Below are positions 25,263-37,435 of a DNA stretch of 64,000 nucleotides, one piece after another (the first letter of the stretch is position 1; each line of letters begins with the position of its first letter). Below the pieces are notes generated by a model that did not search any database, had not been told where the DNA came from, and saw only the letters and a list, made by a program, of their open reading frames with translations. Source of the DNA: Hermatobates lingyangjiaoensis (taxonomy: Eukaryota > Arthropoda > Insecta > Hemiptera > Hermatobatidae); assembly GCA_026182355.1 (NCBI GenBank), contig JAPFBL010000117.1, positions 859,501-923,500 on the forward strand, given 5' to 3'. The position numbers and the translations under genes were made by a program.

Positions 25263-25484
25263 CCAATAATGGTGTTAGTATATCCCTTAAAATCTCAAAA
25301 AAAAAATTTTTATGATAAAGAACATGAAATTCTAGGATTAACTAAATTTATTTTCAATTTTAAAAGAATCTTACTTTCATTTGTCCTGTTTTCTTTAAGT
25401 TAGTACGTGTATTTCGAGTTCGAATTATGTATTTTGTGATGGTATGGATCACAAGTTATAATTTGATTTTTGTGTGTATTACAG

Positions 25485-25820
25485 GAAGATAAGAAAAAAA
25501 AATGTAATTGATTTTATAAAGTGGACATGTTGGTCTCAACAACAGATTAAAATGAAGGACGAGTCAGACTGAAGCCAGAGTTGTCCAGAGTACGTGAGAG
25601 AAAAGTCAAACAGCTGAGGCGTGCTTATGGGGTAGTTTTTCGCTGAAAGCGGCGTCGGGTTGATACTACTTATCATGATAATGCTCGCTCAAACAAATGG
25701 CCTGCACTGAGAAAACAAACAGCCCGTGACACTTGACTCCGACGGCCCTCCTTCACCAATTACTTCTACCACTATGATCCAATTACATTTCCGTTATCCT
25801 TGTTTAAGCCCTTCAGAGTT
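25485..25820 (+). other. Exon-like segment, not openly coding
   Basis: A T-rich tract ending TGTGTGTATTACAG (to 25484) looks like a splice acceptor, and GTTGTAAGT at 25818-25826 looks like a donor. The 336 bp between is GC-richer than its surroundings. No frame stays open throughout: the longest stretches are a basic run after about 25560 and a second after a stop near 25650. It could be a noncoding exon, a pseudogene or a transposon piece; I cannot identify it. Confidence 0.25.
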
Positions 25821-25826
25821 GTAAGT

Positions 25827-28212
25827 ATTCATTACTGACATTTAACCAGGTTAAGTCTAAATCTCTGAGAATAAACACCAATTCTTTTGCTAAACCCATA
25901 TAGATGAGAATGATTACATTCTTTTAGTTGGATTTACATTCAATCTGTTTTAGGATGGTATATTTTCATACTTCATATTGATGTTTTCCTCCTATAAGTA
26001 TAATTCATAGTTTTAGCGTTTAGTTGAATACTTCCTCACTGAAATTAAATTTTACTGATAGATATATATGGCATTATATTTGTGCATAGTGACTAATTAT
26101 TTGTGATGGTTAATGGATAATAAAATAGGTTTATTATTTCTTTATAAATTTAACTATTCATTTTCAAATCATTAGGAACACCTTGAATGAATGTAAATAT
26201 TTCTATTTTATAACTTAAATTAGTTAATTAATCATCAATGTTAGCTGTCGGTCAGTAATCTCTGTTATTAGAATGGTACTACACTCTCATACAGTGGATC
26301 ATTTACATGAAACAACCTACCTGCCACTGCAAACACTTTAGAACACCTCGGAGATCATTTGTCTTATGTACCAACACATCAAATTTGTCCAACTACTGGC
26401 CTCCTCCACTTTAAGGCATGCCGCACCTGGCTATAATAACAAGACATTGCCATGAAGAGACTGGCTTTCCACCAAACACTCATTTTTTCAAGGTTCATTC
26501 CGCTAAATTTGCTTAGACTCTTTCTACGTTGAAATATAAATTGAAACATTGATTTAAATCCATTATTATATTACATTCGTATTATACTAAACAAATGTAG
26601 TCTCCACGTATCATAACATCTTGAAAATAAATGATCAATTTTGAAAATAATAGATTGAATAGCAAAATGATTTCATACAATGTAGAAATTGCCTAATTTA
26701 GTTTCTTTGAAAGATTTTCTTTATGGTATATTATAAAAGAAATTTCAAACTGAATAATCAATGATAAAATTTAATGGAATAGGACACAACGACAACGATA
26801 TGAATTATAGCAGAAGAAGAATAGGTAAAGGATGAGATTGTTGGAAGTAAAGATGGTCGGAATGGACAATTGCAATTATTGTAGACCCGGTAACAGATCA
26901 AAGAAACCATAATGCAGAAAGTTTGAAGGAATAAATCAACTATATAGGGACTAAAAGAAACATTGCATTGTCTATAGTCGAATAAATGTTCAATGTTTCC
27001 ACCATCCACATATATTGCATGGACGAGAGTAAAACCTTTGGTTGCAGGCCCAAATAATTATACGCATCACTATTGGTGGTAGAAATTATGAAGGAGAAAC
27101 CAGCGCTTGGACTAGAAATTAAAAAAAAAAATAAGGATAAATTGTCCAACATAAAGGCAAAAATATAGCAAATAAAATAAATTTTTATAAACTACATTAA
27201 TTTCTAAACTAACAAAGTCTCTTTTTTAATTTTTGTTGATAATTGTACGAAATTTCTAGGGGTATACCACCATTTTTCCTTTCTATAATTTAGTTTTTAT
27301 CAAATGCACATCGAGCACATGTTTCTGTAATTTGTGGTTGTAAACCTTCCCCTAACATCCTGCCCGTTTTCACCTGTTGTTCAATAAATCACAGAGTAGC
27401 CAAATTTTTGTTAATGTAAAAATTTTATGTGGGAAAATTCTCCATATAGACTATTCAAATAGATTATGACATTTCAAATTCTTATGGGGTGTTTAGTCTT
27501 AATTTTCCTTGTTTACGTTTCAACTTTTCATACCATTGTCTATTATCGTTATTTATAACATTCAAAGATTCTCCCTCATTATTCTTTTACTTAGCTCAGT
27601 GATGCTATTCAATTTTTTAATAAAGCCTGTAATTGTATTGTTTCACAATTTTTGGGTAACGATTTATTAACTACATAAGCCTAGAAAAGAAAATCATCTA
27701 AGTACATTTCATCTCTAAGTTTTGCTGAATCATTCTTCTGATGTGTCTTTCATAGTTGATCATTTTCGTTAGAGAATAATGTTATTTATTCACAGGTCTC
27801 CTTATAATCCTTGTTTAAAACTTCACCATCGCTGTGTATGTATTTTTAATTAATTATTATACTTTTAAATAGAAGTTAAAACACTTCAGTGAAATTTTTG
27901 TGAGTTTTTTCTTGATAGTTTTAAGAAAAGGTAGTATCGATACTTGAAAAGTATCGCCAATTGATAACAAATAACTCGTTTTGATATTCAATATGCAAAT
28001 ATCCTAGATTGAGCGAATCCGTTTGATATGTATTCCCTTGAAGGGAACAAGGATTATGAAAAAACGCTTTAATCTGACGCTAAGTAAAGTTCATCAAAGA
28101 AATTTGTTTCTTATCAAACTTTTTCAATTATTATTTGGCAGTTTTTTTTTATTTTCCTTCAACTCTTTTTGTGGAAAAGCAATTTAATTAGTATACCCAG
28201 TACTACTTTCTT
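25827..28212. other. Mostly AT-rich, one GC-richer patch
   Basis: No gene recognised. A patch at about 26270-26500 is GC-richer. On the minus strand it has a short open stretch ending at CAG followed by GTAGGT (donor-like), but no acceptor tract precedes it. Open frames at 26758-27152 have no known domain. Confidence 0.4.
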
Positions 28213-28352
28213 TGTATTGTACCATAAGAATTCAAATTTTGTAATGAGCTCACTTACGTCATCGTAAATCTATAAAGCTATTTTTACACATCCACTAACT
28301 CTATTCCTTAGGTGTTATAGGCGATAGATGTTATATGCATATTTCATAAGTA
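28213..28352 (+). repeat. Dispersed 140-bp repeat, copy 1
   Basis: About 90% identical to 29584-29723 in direct orientation. Shared core GAGCTCACTTACGTCATCG includes TTACGTCA, a CREB/ATF-like octamer. No coding content. Confidence 0.85.
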
Positions 28353-29583
28353 TCTTTATTATGCTTATAGATTTAATACCATATTTTGAATTGATCCCCA
28401 GTTTTGGAGATTGGGATCATGTATGTGCAAGTCAAGCCAAGAATTATTTACATTGTTTAAAGAATCATCCTTGGTGGTTTGAGTAAAATTCTTAATGAAA
28501 ATTAAATTCAACAAATTCGGTGGTACGTACATGCAAACTCTCTCTTATAAAATGTTTAACCTCTGCTTGCAATTCTCAATGCAATACTACTACTACTAAA
28601 ACCTAAATCACCAAGCGACAAATATTATAACTAATGGTTGATCGAAATCGTCACCAGTCTATTAATATCATTTTTGAATAACTGGTACAAAAGAAGGAGG
28701 CTGTTGTGGTGATTATAATACATAATATCTACTTTGCAGTTAAACTGCAGGCTTCTTGAATTGTAAATATTTCTCATTAGTTCATCTTTTTCTGCTCCCT
28801 CTGTTTCCAATTTCTAATCACTACTAAGATAAAAAGTTGCACTTAAAGCCGATATTTGTTTAACTGTTATTGAAATTGTGCCTTAAACTCATCTTTTGGT
28901 TGATTCAGTAGAGATATACTACATTTGACTATCAAATAATACATAAACCTGCAATTATAAATCGCACATTGTGTAAAAACAATCTTTTATATTCTCATGA
29001 TGGTTCACCTATTGGTGTGCTATCCTTACTGGGTAATTTGGTAGTTTATTTAACAAGCTTCATGTATGTAGTCATAAGCATGAATAAACTGTGTTACAGT
29101 GATAGATCCATCTGATGCCGTGTGGAATAAAAGGACATTGAGAAGTAAATGGAGGAGAAATTCAATCCGCATATTTCCATTATCGCAACAAGCCTAAGGC
29201 GGAGGCTTATTCATTCTACTTTTCTAGGGTATATATCACTGTTGTCAATGATATTGTCAACATATATTCAACTATTCCGAAAACAATTGTCGATAGAAGA
29301 TCTAAAAATTGATGTAATCTAATGAGAGTAGAGGATTTAGTGATACCAGTAGACATGTAAAAGGTTGGTTCAGCTGTTGATTGTTGTGCAACAAAAGAGA
29401 TGGAATCATTGCAGTAAAAGCGGTGTTAGAGTTAAAAGACTGTATTTAAGAAGAGAACAGTTGAGAAGAGAGGAACTGTTTAAAAGAGAATTTAAAAAAC
29501 GGGCCATTAACTGAACTGACCTTAAAACTATGTATCAATTACTAGATAAATTGGATACATCTAGATATAAATTGCACCATATG
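28353..29583. other. AT-rich stretch between the two dispersed repeat copies
   Basis: No gene or element recognised. A short hairpin GATCCCC/GGGATC lies at about 28395-28418. Confidence 0.45.
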
Positions 29584-29723
29584 TGTATTGTATCATAAGA
29601 ATTCTAATTTTGTAATGAGCTCACTTACGTCATCGTAAATCTATAAAGCTATTTTTACACACCCACTAATTCTATTCCTTAGGTGTTATAGGCGACATAT
29701 GTTATATGCTTATTTCAAAAGTA
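29584..29723 (+). repeat. Dispersed 140-bp repeat, copy 2
   Basis: Direct repeat of 28213-28352 with scattered substitutions and conserved ends. The spacer of about 1.2 kb is not duplicated. Confidence 0.85.
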
Positions 29724-32446
29724 TAAAATTATTATACTTTTATATCTTATTTCAATTATTATAAAAATATAATAATTATAATGACCTTAAAACTATGTAC
29801 CTGGCAGCATAAAGTGAAATATTTTAGACACGCATTGCTGAGTGGTACTCTATTAATTTGTTAATTGACACGGAAACAGAATGAATGCGGCATAATTAAT
29901 TTAGGCAATGACAATAACAGTGTCGCACATTGAGTATACTCTGTGAAGAAGAACGAATTAGTTTATTGTTAAGTTTGATTTAGCTAACTCCCTCGATTTC
30001 ATGAGTTTACAAGAAAATATATGAATAATTGTAAAATTGTCTACAATCATTAAAGGTATCAGTTTAAACAATATACTCGTATTTAGGAGCATTGACATTG
30101 TTAACTTTTCTAAACTGCAGAAATTCAATAAAAAAAAACAAATATGTAAAAACTCAGTAAAAAAAGCGGGTATTCAACTGCGTAAGTCAGCTGAAGCAGG
30201 CTTCAGTGGGTACTCATTCAACACTATTAATTCATATCTGTGGTGTAAATTTATATTGCAGCTATTTATTAAATATCAGCGTATAAGTATAAATAGATCA
30301 AACAAGAACTTCTCAAATGATCAGTACTTAGTCTGACTTCAATCAATCTCTTCATTGAAGAAGTAATCCAACAAAAAGCATGTGCCAGTGTATGTATATC
30401 TTATTTGTTGTGCTTATACTAAAGAATATAGTTCAAAATAATGCAATACAGACCATGGATGAAAAATGAATCCATTATTTTTTGTAAAAGTGAAAGAATT
30501 TCTCAATTTCTTTAGAAATTTCCATGCTGTAGTAATTTTATAGACCGAAAAGTATAAATTGTTAACAGCTGTGTTTATTCTCAACAATATGCTCAGAAAG
30601 TTTAAAAATACTATATATAATCTCTCAAAGACTTGTTTGATTAAGTATCTTTATGAAAGATAATCTTTTGCAACCTGATCAATCCAGACAAAGGTATTCG
30701 ACCTTTACTTTGATGTAGTGCTTAGTGATTTTATATTTAGCATTATTATTTTTCAAATAAGGATTTAATTAAATTGTTTGGACTGTACGCTTGCTTTTAG
30801 TTCTATATCTATAGAACTGTTTTGTCTTTTTTTTTATCTATATTTTTCTTTACTAGGAATATTCATCTCTCCATATAGTTTTTTTAATCATATTTTTTTA
30901 AACGTGATTACGAATAATAAGAATTATTGTGATCTTTAAACTCTAGCCTTTTCAATATAACTTTTTTCATTAATCTATGTAATTAATCCAGGCCCCTCTT
31001 TCCTTATTCGGAAACAACACAACACTACGAATAAGCAGATCTGTTCAATAGGAGGTTGTTGCTGGAATCAGAAAAGCAAATTATAAAGTTTCATGAAACA
31101 AGTCTAGTTAAATGCACATGTGGTTCCGTTGTGAACAATACTTCTTTGCAAAAAGGAGACTAATTTCTTTCAATTCCTGCTCGACATGATTCAAAAACTC
31201 ATTGTTTGTTATTATTATGATGCCCTATTGATTCCAGTAAATTTCTTCCAACCAGTGTCAAAATGATCTCAAACTTAGAATAACATTTATCAGAGCCAAA
31301 TTATGTTTCCTCTCTTGATTGGCTAAGTTAAAAATAAGAGATCAGGTCTCATTAACTATGACATTTTCACTCACTTTAGATGTAAACCAACTTTTTCTGA
31401 ACATTACTGCGCAGTTCAATGTTATATTTCTTTTTGTCTCCAATAAGCAAGCGTATCATTCATACAGTCAACAATTTTTTTTCTCAACTTATCATGCAGT
31501 ATTAATTATGCAAATTAATTACTTTTTTTGCTGCATAATGCTATTATTTTTATTATCACGATCAATATTTTGAACATTTACACTGAAAAGTAAATTTGCT
31601 CTGTCTACTCACATAAAAATCGTATATTATTCAAATATACGCATTTAAACTTAGTCAAATGACAACTGAAACAACAGAAAGCTAGCTATTAATGAATAAA
31701 ACGATTAATATAAAACGATACTTGTGAGCACTACTAAGATAGCACTACCTGATAGCACTACGTAAGCAAAAAGTAAACGCAATGTAATGCGTAAAAATAA
31801 AATTTCATTAATTTCAATTTTTTTTGGGTTTTAATAACAGACAGCTGTTTATGATTGCTTTATAGAAAACTAATGAAAATGACAATGCCATTATATTAAT
31901 ACTCAGAAAGTTAATTATAAACTATGATTACAAATGATGAAGTCCTAACATAACAATTTAGTTAAATTAATATAAAGTATTATTGATATAAAGATTTTTT
32001 TCTAATTCAAATCTATGCTTTACAAGTTACTTGTAAAGTTATATTGTCGATTGTATCAATGCAATTAAAGTAAATTACTGGAAAAGTTCTATAAAACATA
32101 TTTATAGACGGGGGTTTGGAAATAGGTTAGGGTGGGAAAGTTAAAACATGGAGCAGGGTGGTAAGTTTGTGGCCAGAGGAAAGTTTGCCAACTAGCTGGG
32201 AGACAAGGAAATATTATTCCTTTGGGAACTAGAGTTCTCGCTTTAGAGTGCTGAAGACGCCTTCACCTTGTCTAATTCTACCTGCAGACAGATAAACACA
32301 TAGAAAAAAAAACCTGCCAACTCAGATTCAGTTTTAAAACATATTAATCACTAATTGAATCTAGTGTTATTTGATTCAGATTAGATTAATTGAGTGATTA
32401 GATATTTGTCTTTGTTGATGTAGCTAATATATCTGTTTATATATAA
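29724..32446. other. AT-rich stretch without recognisable features
   Basis: Open frames at 30037-30336 and 31319-31573 (+) have no domain signature. A G-rich patch at 32105-32300 has no recognised origin. Confidence 0.45.
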
Positions 32447-32570
32447 CAAGATTTCACAATAAACGATGGAAATTATTTGACTGTTTAACTCTGATGAAGA
32501 CTGCTTGTTACGTTTGAAAGATCTTAGTCTTTTTCTTCCCATTTCATATTGTGATTTGTTCATTGATCTG
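32447..32570 (+). mobile_element. Degenerate PLE family A tail
   Basis: Keeps the family A order: short inverted tip remnant, CTGATGA (32491-32497), GCTTGTTACG hairpin loop, GAAAG, then ATCTTAGTC and the CATTGATC tip. Substitutions relative to other copies show it is old. It also carries CTGATGA where most family A copies have CTGACGA. Confidence 0.7.
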
Positions 32571-34282
32571 TTTATGTATATGTACTATAAAGTATTTTAT
32601 ATCTGCAGCTTTATTATTCTAGACGTCAACAGAGATTTCACACAAGTTCTCTTTATATTAATGTTTCCAGTGGAAAAATGGTCCCATTATAGTTCTTGCT
32701 GAACTATAATTTTAACAACCCTGATATGATTAACTGTAATCTGAAGCCGCAGACTAAAGTTACTTGGACGACATCCAACGTCATGTACATTCTAAACTAT
32801 AATCTTTGGAACACCATATGAATTTCTGGAGCAAATGTTTTATATCCATCAGAAAAAATAAACATAGTTTCCTGTAATAAATTATTCTTTTAATGTCATC
32901 AAACATTGTCATTCCATCATCCACTTAAGCGTTGTTTATCGGTTATGCCGATTCATTCACAACTCTCTGATGCTGCTGAAATAATAGACTGTTGTAAAGA
33001 ATAAGTCTAGAAAAAAAAGCCAGAATTACTGTCACATATTATGAATTAGAATTAGTATGTTAAAACACGTAGCCTTATCCCTATAGCTGGAAAGCTTATA
33101 GTTCTACTCCTGACTGCTACAACCTTAGTCTGCTTCTGCTCAATGAAGTGTGCAAGAATCTCATTGCTCTGACTTTTGTTCAAATCCTTTAAATTTGTGT
33201 TTGGGTGTCTTTATTAGTTTTTATATATAATAAAGTAACACTGATTGCAGTTTGTTCTCATGATTAAGATATGACTTCTTTATTAGGTTTATATAAGTAA
33301 CACATTTATTGTAAATACCTTTTTGTTCCTTTTTTTGTGAATAAATCATTACAGAAGAATTAATGGAACATTTCCATTATAAATGGGAAGCCACGTTGTT
33401 GGTGACTGCAAACTGATTATTAGTTTATAAGAAATATGTACTATTATTTATAAGGTATTATATCCCACAAAGTGAGTTTAATTAAATAATAAAAATAAGA
33501 TCAAATTGCAGAAATGTGGTTTAAATTGTAGGTTTAATAGACTCTTTATTACCACTATATAAACATGATATAAACCAGTATATATAAATATGATACTGAT
33601 ATTCTACAGTAGTAGAATATCAGTATCATTACTCTTCTTATTTTAGCACTGAAGTAATAGATTTTATTTATTTGTTTGAGCACATACTTGCCCATGAGAA
33701 GGGATACATTGGTATACTTGAAGCACTAAGTAGGTTTTTGTAAGGGCTCGTTAGCATGGAGATACACTTTTAAAGAGGAGAACGAGGGCTCACTGAACGA
33801 GTTATATCCTTCAATCTCGTATATTCTCTTTTCATCTCCACCCCTTGAATATGAGGTTTAAATCTTACGTCAGTGCATGTTTACGGGCCCTCTCATCCTC
33901 CACTCAGCCAACCGAAAGGCAAGAGTAGCCAGCCTCTTATTCACCCCATTACCCTTTTATCAGGGATAACGACATTACTCAACAATTTATAGAATTTTCT
34001 TGTTTCCATTTCACTGAAGTCCAACCCATTTTAACAAATATTTTAGTGATTACATTAAATACAGTCGTACACTTTTCTTTCTTAGAATTATCATAACGCA
34101 CATAAATTACTGCAAATTTTATTATTAATTATAGTTTATAATAATTCGCACAGTAACTTTGTATTTTATTTGAAATGTAGTTCTATTGAAGAAATCAACT
34201 CTCCAATGGTTTTACTGTTGCATTATTTATTATTCATTACAACAGTTCACTAAAACTACTTTTTGAACCAGGAACTTGTAAC
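32571..34282. other. AT-rich stretch, one long hairpin and a GC-richer patch
   Basis: No gene. A perfect hairpin is listed separately at 33590-33629. A GC-richer patch (33740-33980) has no identifiable frame or repeat. Confidence 0.45.
33590..33629. repeat. Perfect 18-bp-arm hairpin
   Basis: ATGATACTGATATTCTAC (33590-33607), loop AGTA, then its exact reverse complement (33612-33629). No flanking terminal repeats that would define a MITE were found. Confidence 0.85.
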
Positions 34283-34295
34283 AAATATGTGAAAA

Positions 34296-34619
34296 GGGGT
34301 CAGGCTAGCTCAGTAGTTACGTGCTCGCCTTTGAATTGATAGGACCGGGGTTCGATCCCCACTTGGCCCTTGATTTATTCACGCGGGAGGTGAATAAATC
34401 TGAGCACGTTGTCCCTCAGAGAAGGACGTTAAAATTTCGGTCCCGAGCCTGTACGATGTCAGGTACTCGTTAAAGATCCCTACTCTAAATACACTTGAGT
34501 TAGACAAAATTTAGGATTCCCACTGTAGAATCAATTTTCATTGTGTGGTATCACAAAGGGCCAATGCTCGGCCTAAGTGTGTTCCCTTGTGGGACTTCCA
34601 CTGCAACCTAACCTAACCT
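34296..34619 (+). mobile_element. tRNA-derived SINE with CCTAA tail
   Basis: The head folds like a tRNA: A-box TAGCTCAGTAGTTACG and B-box GGTTCGATCCC, the two internal RNA polymerase III promoter boxes. The ~250-bp body (TTATTCACGCGGGAGG, GAGAAGGACGTTAAAA, CGTTAAAGATCCCTACTC) is shared with 51537-51844 and 56767-57092. It ends in ACCTAACCTAACCTA. Flanks carry AATATGTGA at 34284-34292 and 34620-34628, a likely target duplication. No ORF; mobilisation would depend on a partner LINE. Confidence 0.9.
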
Positions 34620-34628
34620 AATATGTGA

Positions 34629-36239
34629 GAGCAATTATATGGACTCGACATGTTTTGGTCTCTCATCACATTTGTTGGGATAGTCTAAGAACTAATCACT
34701 ATGTTACCATAAATAACAAAAAACCTCCTGTCATAAAGATGACATGAAACAGGGTAGTCATAGGTTCTTCATTAGTAGTTATGTTCCCAAACTTCTATGT
34801 ATGAAACCTGGAAACAACATAATGAAATATGTCGAACAGGAGGACAAACCAGTCTATCTGCTGTGTCAACGACTCCTTTATCATGTTTGGACAGCGCAAA
34901 ACACTAACTAGAATAAAAAAATTATTCTATTTGATTTTCTTCTTTGAATTTCTCAATAAGTAGGAATCTATAAAGTTATGAATTTTCTAGATGTGTATAT
35001 AGCCAAAACAGTTAATAGGGAGTGCATATCCATATTTGTTAAACTCTACACAATTGTATATATTTGAACAACAAAGCAAATACACAGTGACTCGACAGTA
35101 ATACCTAACATATATGACCTCTACAAAACGTCGATTGATTGGAGCATCTTCAATAAATTGGTTAATAACTTCAAGGAGCTTTTTGTTAACAATAGGTACA
35201 GTTGTAGAGAATTTGACAAACATAACTAGGATTTCATTAAAAAACCAAACAGAAATCAAGACAATGCTAAGTAAAACAGGGCTTCAGATTCTACACATTT
35301 TACAAAAAAATCAATTTCTGTCGAATAAATAACCAATTAATCAATTAAAAGGTATTGTAGACTATTAACTAACATCAGATATACAAAAAGGATGTTAAAA
35401 TGGTGATTAATATTCAGCACTGAATCTAGATGAATGCATGGCTAATAATATGGAAGAACCCTCATGAATAAGTAAACAAATATCATATATGAGTACACAT
35501 ATCAAAATGAAAACTATGCACTATAAAATCCTTCTTCTATTAAGTCACCAATCACCACCTTGTCTAGATGACAAGCAATGTATCTTAATTCAACACCTCC
35601 AAAAGACTATAAGCACCAAATTCACAAATGTAAAGTAAACTGTTCAACCCACGTAAATAAGTACGTATCATTTGCACTCAAAAATGATGAAAAAAAATGA
35701 GAGTAGTGGAAATTTTAGGCATTTCTAAAACATCTGTGATAATAAATACCCAAAGTTATAATTTCAATAAGGCGTTGAGATGATTTCACCTAAAATGTTC
35801 ACAGTCCTAACGAGGAATTACCGCCTACCTGGAACCTCTTCTACTCTCGACATTTCTCAATCACCACGTCAAACACAATTTATTCCAGTCAACATACCTA
35901 GAACTATAAAACTTTAAAATGTTGTAAAGGTAATTAATTCTCAGTTCTGCTGATGTTGAGAATTAAGAGATCGGAATATGTTGAGTTCCCTGTAATTAAC
36001 ATCAAATATTAGTTTTAATTTAATTAGTAGTTTAAAGAAGAGTTTTGGTACAGTGTTGTAATGGTTTGTAATGAATTCAACAGCAATAAAATACAAGACT
36101 TTATTTCTATATAGAATATTTCTATTTCTATAGAGGAAATTAAGGATTACAAATAAGTTAAGTTTTTAAATACGCGTTTACTTGAAGGTCTGCTTCCAGA
36201 ATTTACTAACATAAATTTCTCTCTCTCTTGCTGTATATA
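34629..36239. other. AT-rich stretch without recognisable features
   Basis: Overlapping short frames on both strands near 34987-35332 show no domain signature. Nothing else identified. Confidence 0.5.
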
Positions 36240-36500
36240 TAAAGATTTTACATAAACACGTGATATAACAATCAATGATCAAACCACAATAAGAAATGGG
36301 AAAACAAGACTAAGATCTTTCAACCGTAACAAGCGGTCTTTAGTACTGAATGATATTATGATATAACAACCGTAACTGACTCAGTTGGGTTTTACTCAGA
36401 GTAAAAAACCTCAGTTAGGTTTTTGACACTGACGAAGACCGCTTGTTACGGTTGAAAGATCTTAGTCTTGTTTTCCCATTTCTTATTCTGGTTTGATCAT
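36240..36500. mobile_element. PLE family A tail, long inverted pair
   Basis: Minus-strand tip and motif (36240-36345), an internal 80-bp stretch with partial GTTGGGTTTT repeats, then the plus-strand motif (CTGACGA at 36429-36435, GAAAG about 36454) and tip. Both halves are close to the 62 kb copy, so this foldback is relatively young. Confidence 0.8.
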
Positions 36501-36506
36501 ATATAC

Positions 36507-36630
36507 AGGCCAGTAGCAGTTTGCTTCTCAACGCGAGTACTTCGCGTCATCTTCCTGATGACGACGGATGCCGAAATATCAATGTGAGTTCTGTAGTGTC
36601 TTTCTGTGTTCTTTCCTATGTGTTAAAGTT
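36507..36630 (+). mobile_element. PLE family C tail fragment
   Basis: Contains CTGATGACGACGG...CCGAAATATC (36554-36580) and the CTATGTGTTAAAG box before (TA)n, as in 9459-9545 and 46837-46915. No endonuclease codons remain. It follows the family A foldback almost directly. Confidence 0.7.
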
Positions 36631-36664
<34 letters not shown>

Positions 36665-36690
36665 ATATATATATATGCATATATATATAT

Positions 36691-36727
<37 letters not shown>
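36629..36727. repeat. Near-palindromic (TA)n tract
   Basis: About 100 bp of TA repeat with TATTATA, TGCATA and TAATATA interruptions, themselves nearly symmetric. Adjoins a PLE tail. Confidence 0.9.
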
Positions 36728-36825
36728 TGAAATTCGTATATTTGGGGAACAGTCCTTCATTTATACATGTAAAAATCCAAAAAAAAAAAATTAAGACTAA
36801 AGTGGGCAGAAAATTTAATGTCATA

Positions 36826-36828
36826 TAT

Positions 36829-36859
<31 letters not shown>

Positions 36860-36860
36860 A
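36826..36860. repeat. (TA)n-(GT)n compound microsatellite
   Basis: Short TA run followed by GT dinucleotides on the plus strand. Confidence 0.85.
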
Positions 36861-37118
36861 GGATTAACATAGGTAATTTTTCCTTTAAAAATTTTAACAA
36901 ATAATGGGATGGTAAAGAAAAATTGAATTTTTTTCAAGAGACATATACAGTGTGCAAATATAGGCAAAATATACTCAATTTTTTTTAAATTCATTGATAC
37001 CTTCCGTTGTATGTAAACCAATTACGAATATTTGAGAATAAAAATATAGTTCTAACACATACACAGTATCTTGTATTCGAAAAGAGTTTTAAAATATGTT
37101 TTGTGTCCATGTTACAGA

Positions 37119-37259
37119 ATCTCTCTGCCAGATGAAGAAAGCTCCTTACCGCCCACAAACAGTAAAGGCCTGATTCATGACCATACAAATATGAAACAAG
37201 GATATGAATTTATATGTCACCTGGGAAATGTACCACACTTTAAACCATTTTTTATGTAA
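37119..37259 (+). other. Possible terminal coding exon of a host gene
   Basis: TTTTGTGTCCATGTTACAG (to 37118) is a good acceptor-like sequence. From there one frame stays open for about 46 codons to a TAA at 37257-37259, encoding ISLPDEESSLPPTNSKG, then a stretch rich in His/Asn, ending HFKPFFM. Composition is balanced, unlike the low-complexity frames around it. I do not recognise the family, and no partner exon was identified upstream. A chance open frame remains possible. Confidence 0.35.
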
Positions 37260-37435
37260 AGATAATTAAAAAAAAATCTCTCGTGTGTAATAACAATAGA
37301 CTTCACCACAAAACTTCCATGGAATATAATATCAAGAAGTCTAATATTAAACTAAACAAAGCGACAAGAATACTGACATTTTAGATAACTACAAATATCA
37401 ATAAAAGTAATAAGAGTCAGTCTACATAAAGAAAA

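Noticed and set aside
24721..25266. Pro/Ser-rich minus-strand protein and Gly/Arg-rich plus-strand protein
   Set aside because: Both are compositional consequences of the purine-only minisatellite.
26300..26420. Minus-strand exon-like stretch ending in a GTAGGT donor
   Set aside because: No acceptor tract and a stop a few codons upstream; not enough support.
34296..34370. A functional tRNA gene
   Set aside because: The tRNA-like head is followed by a conserved non-tRNA body and repeated at other loci with target duplications, so it is a SINE.
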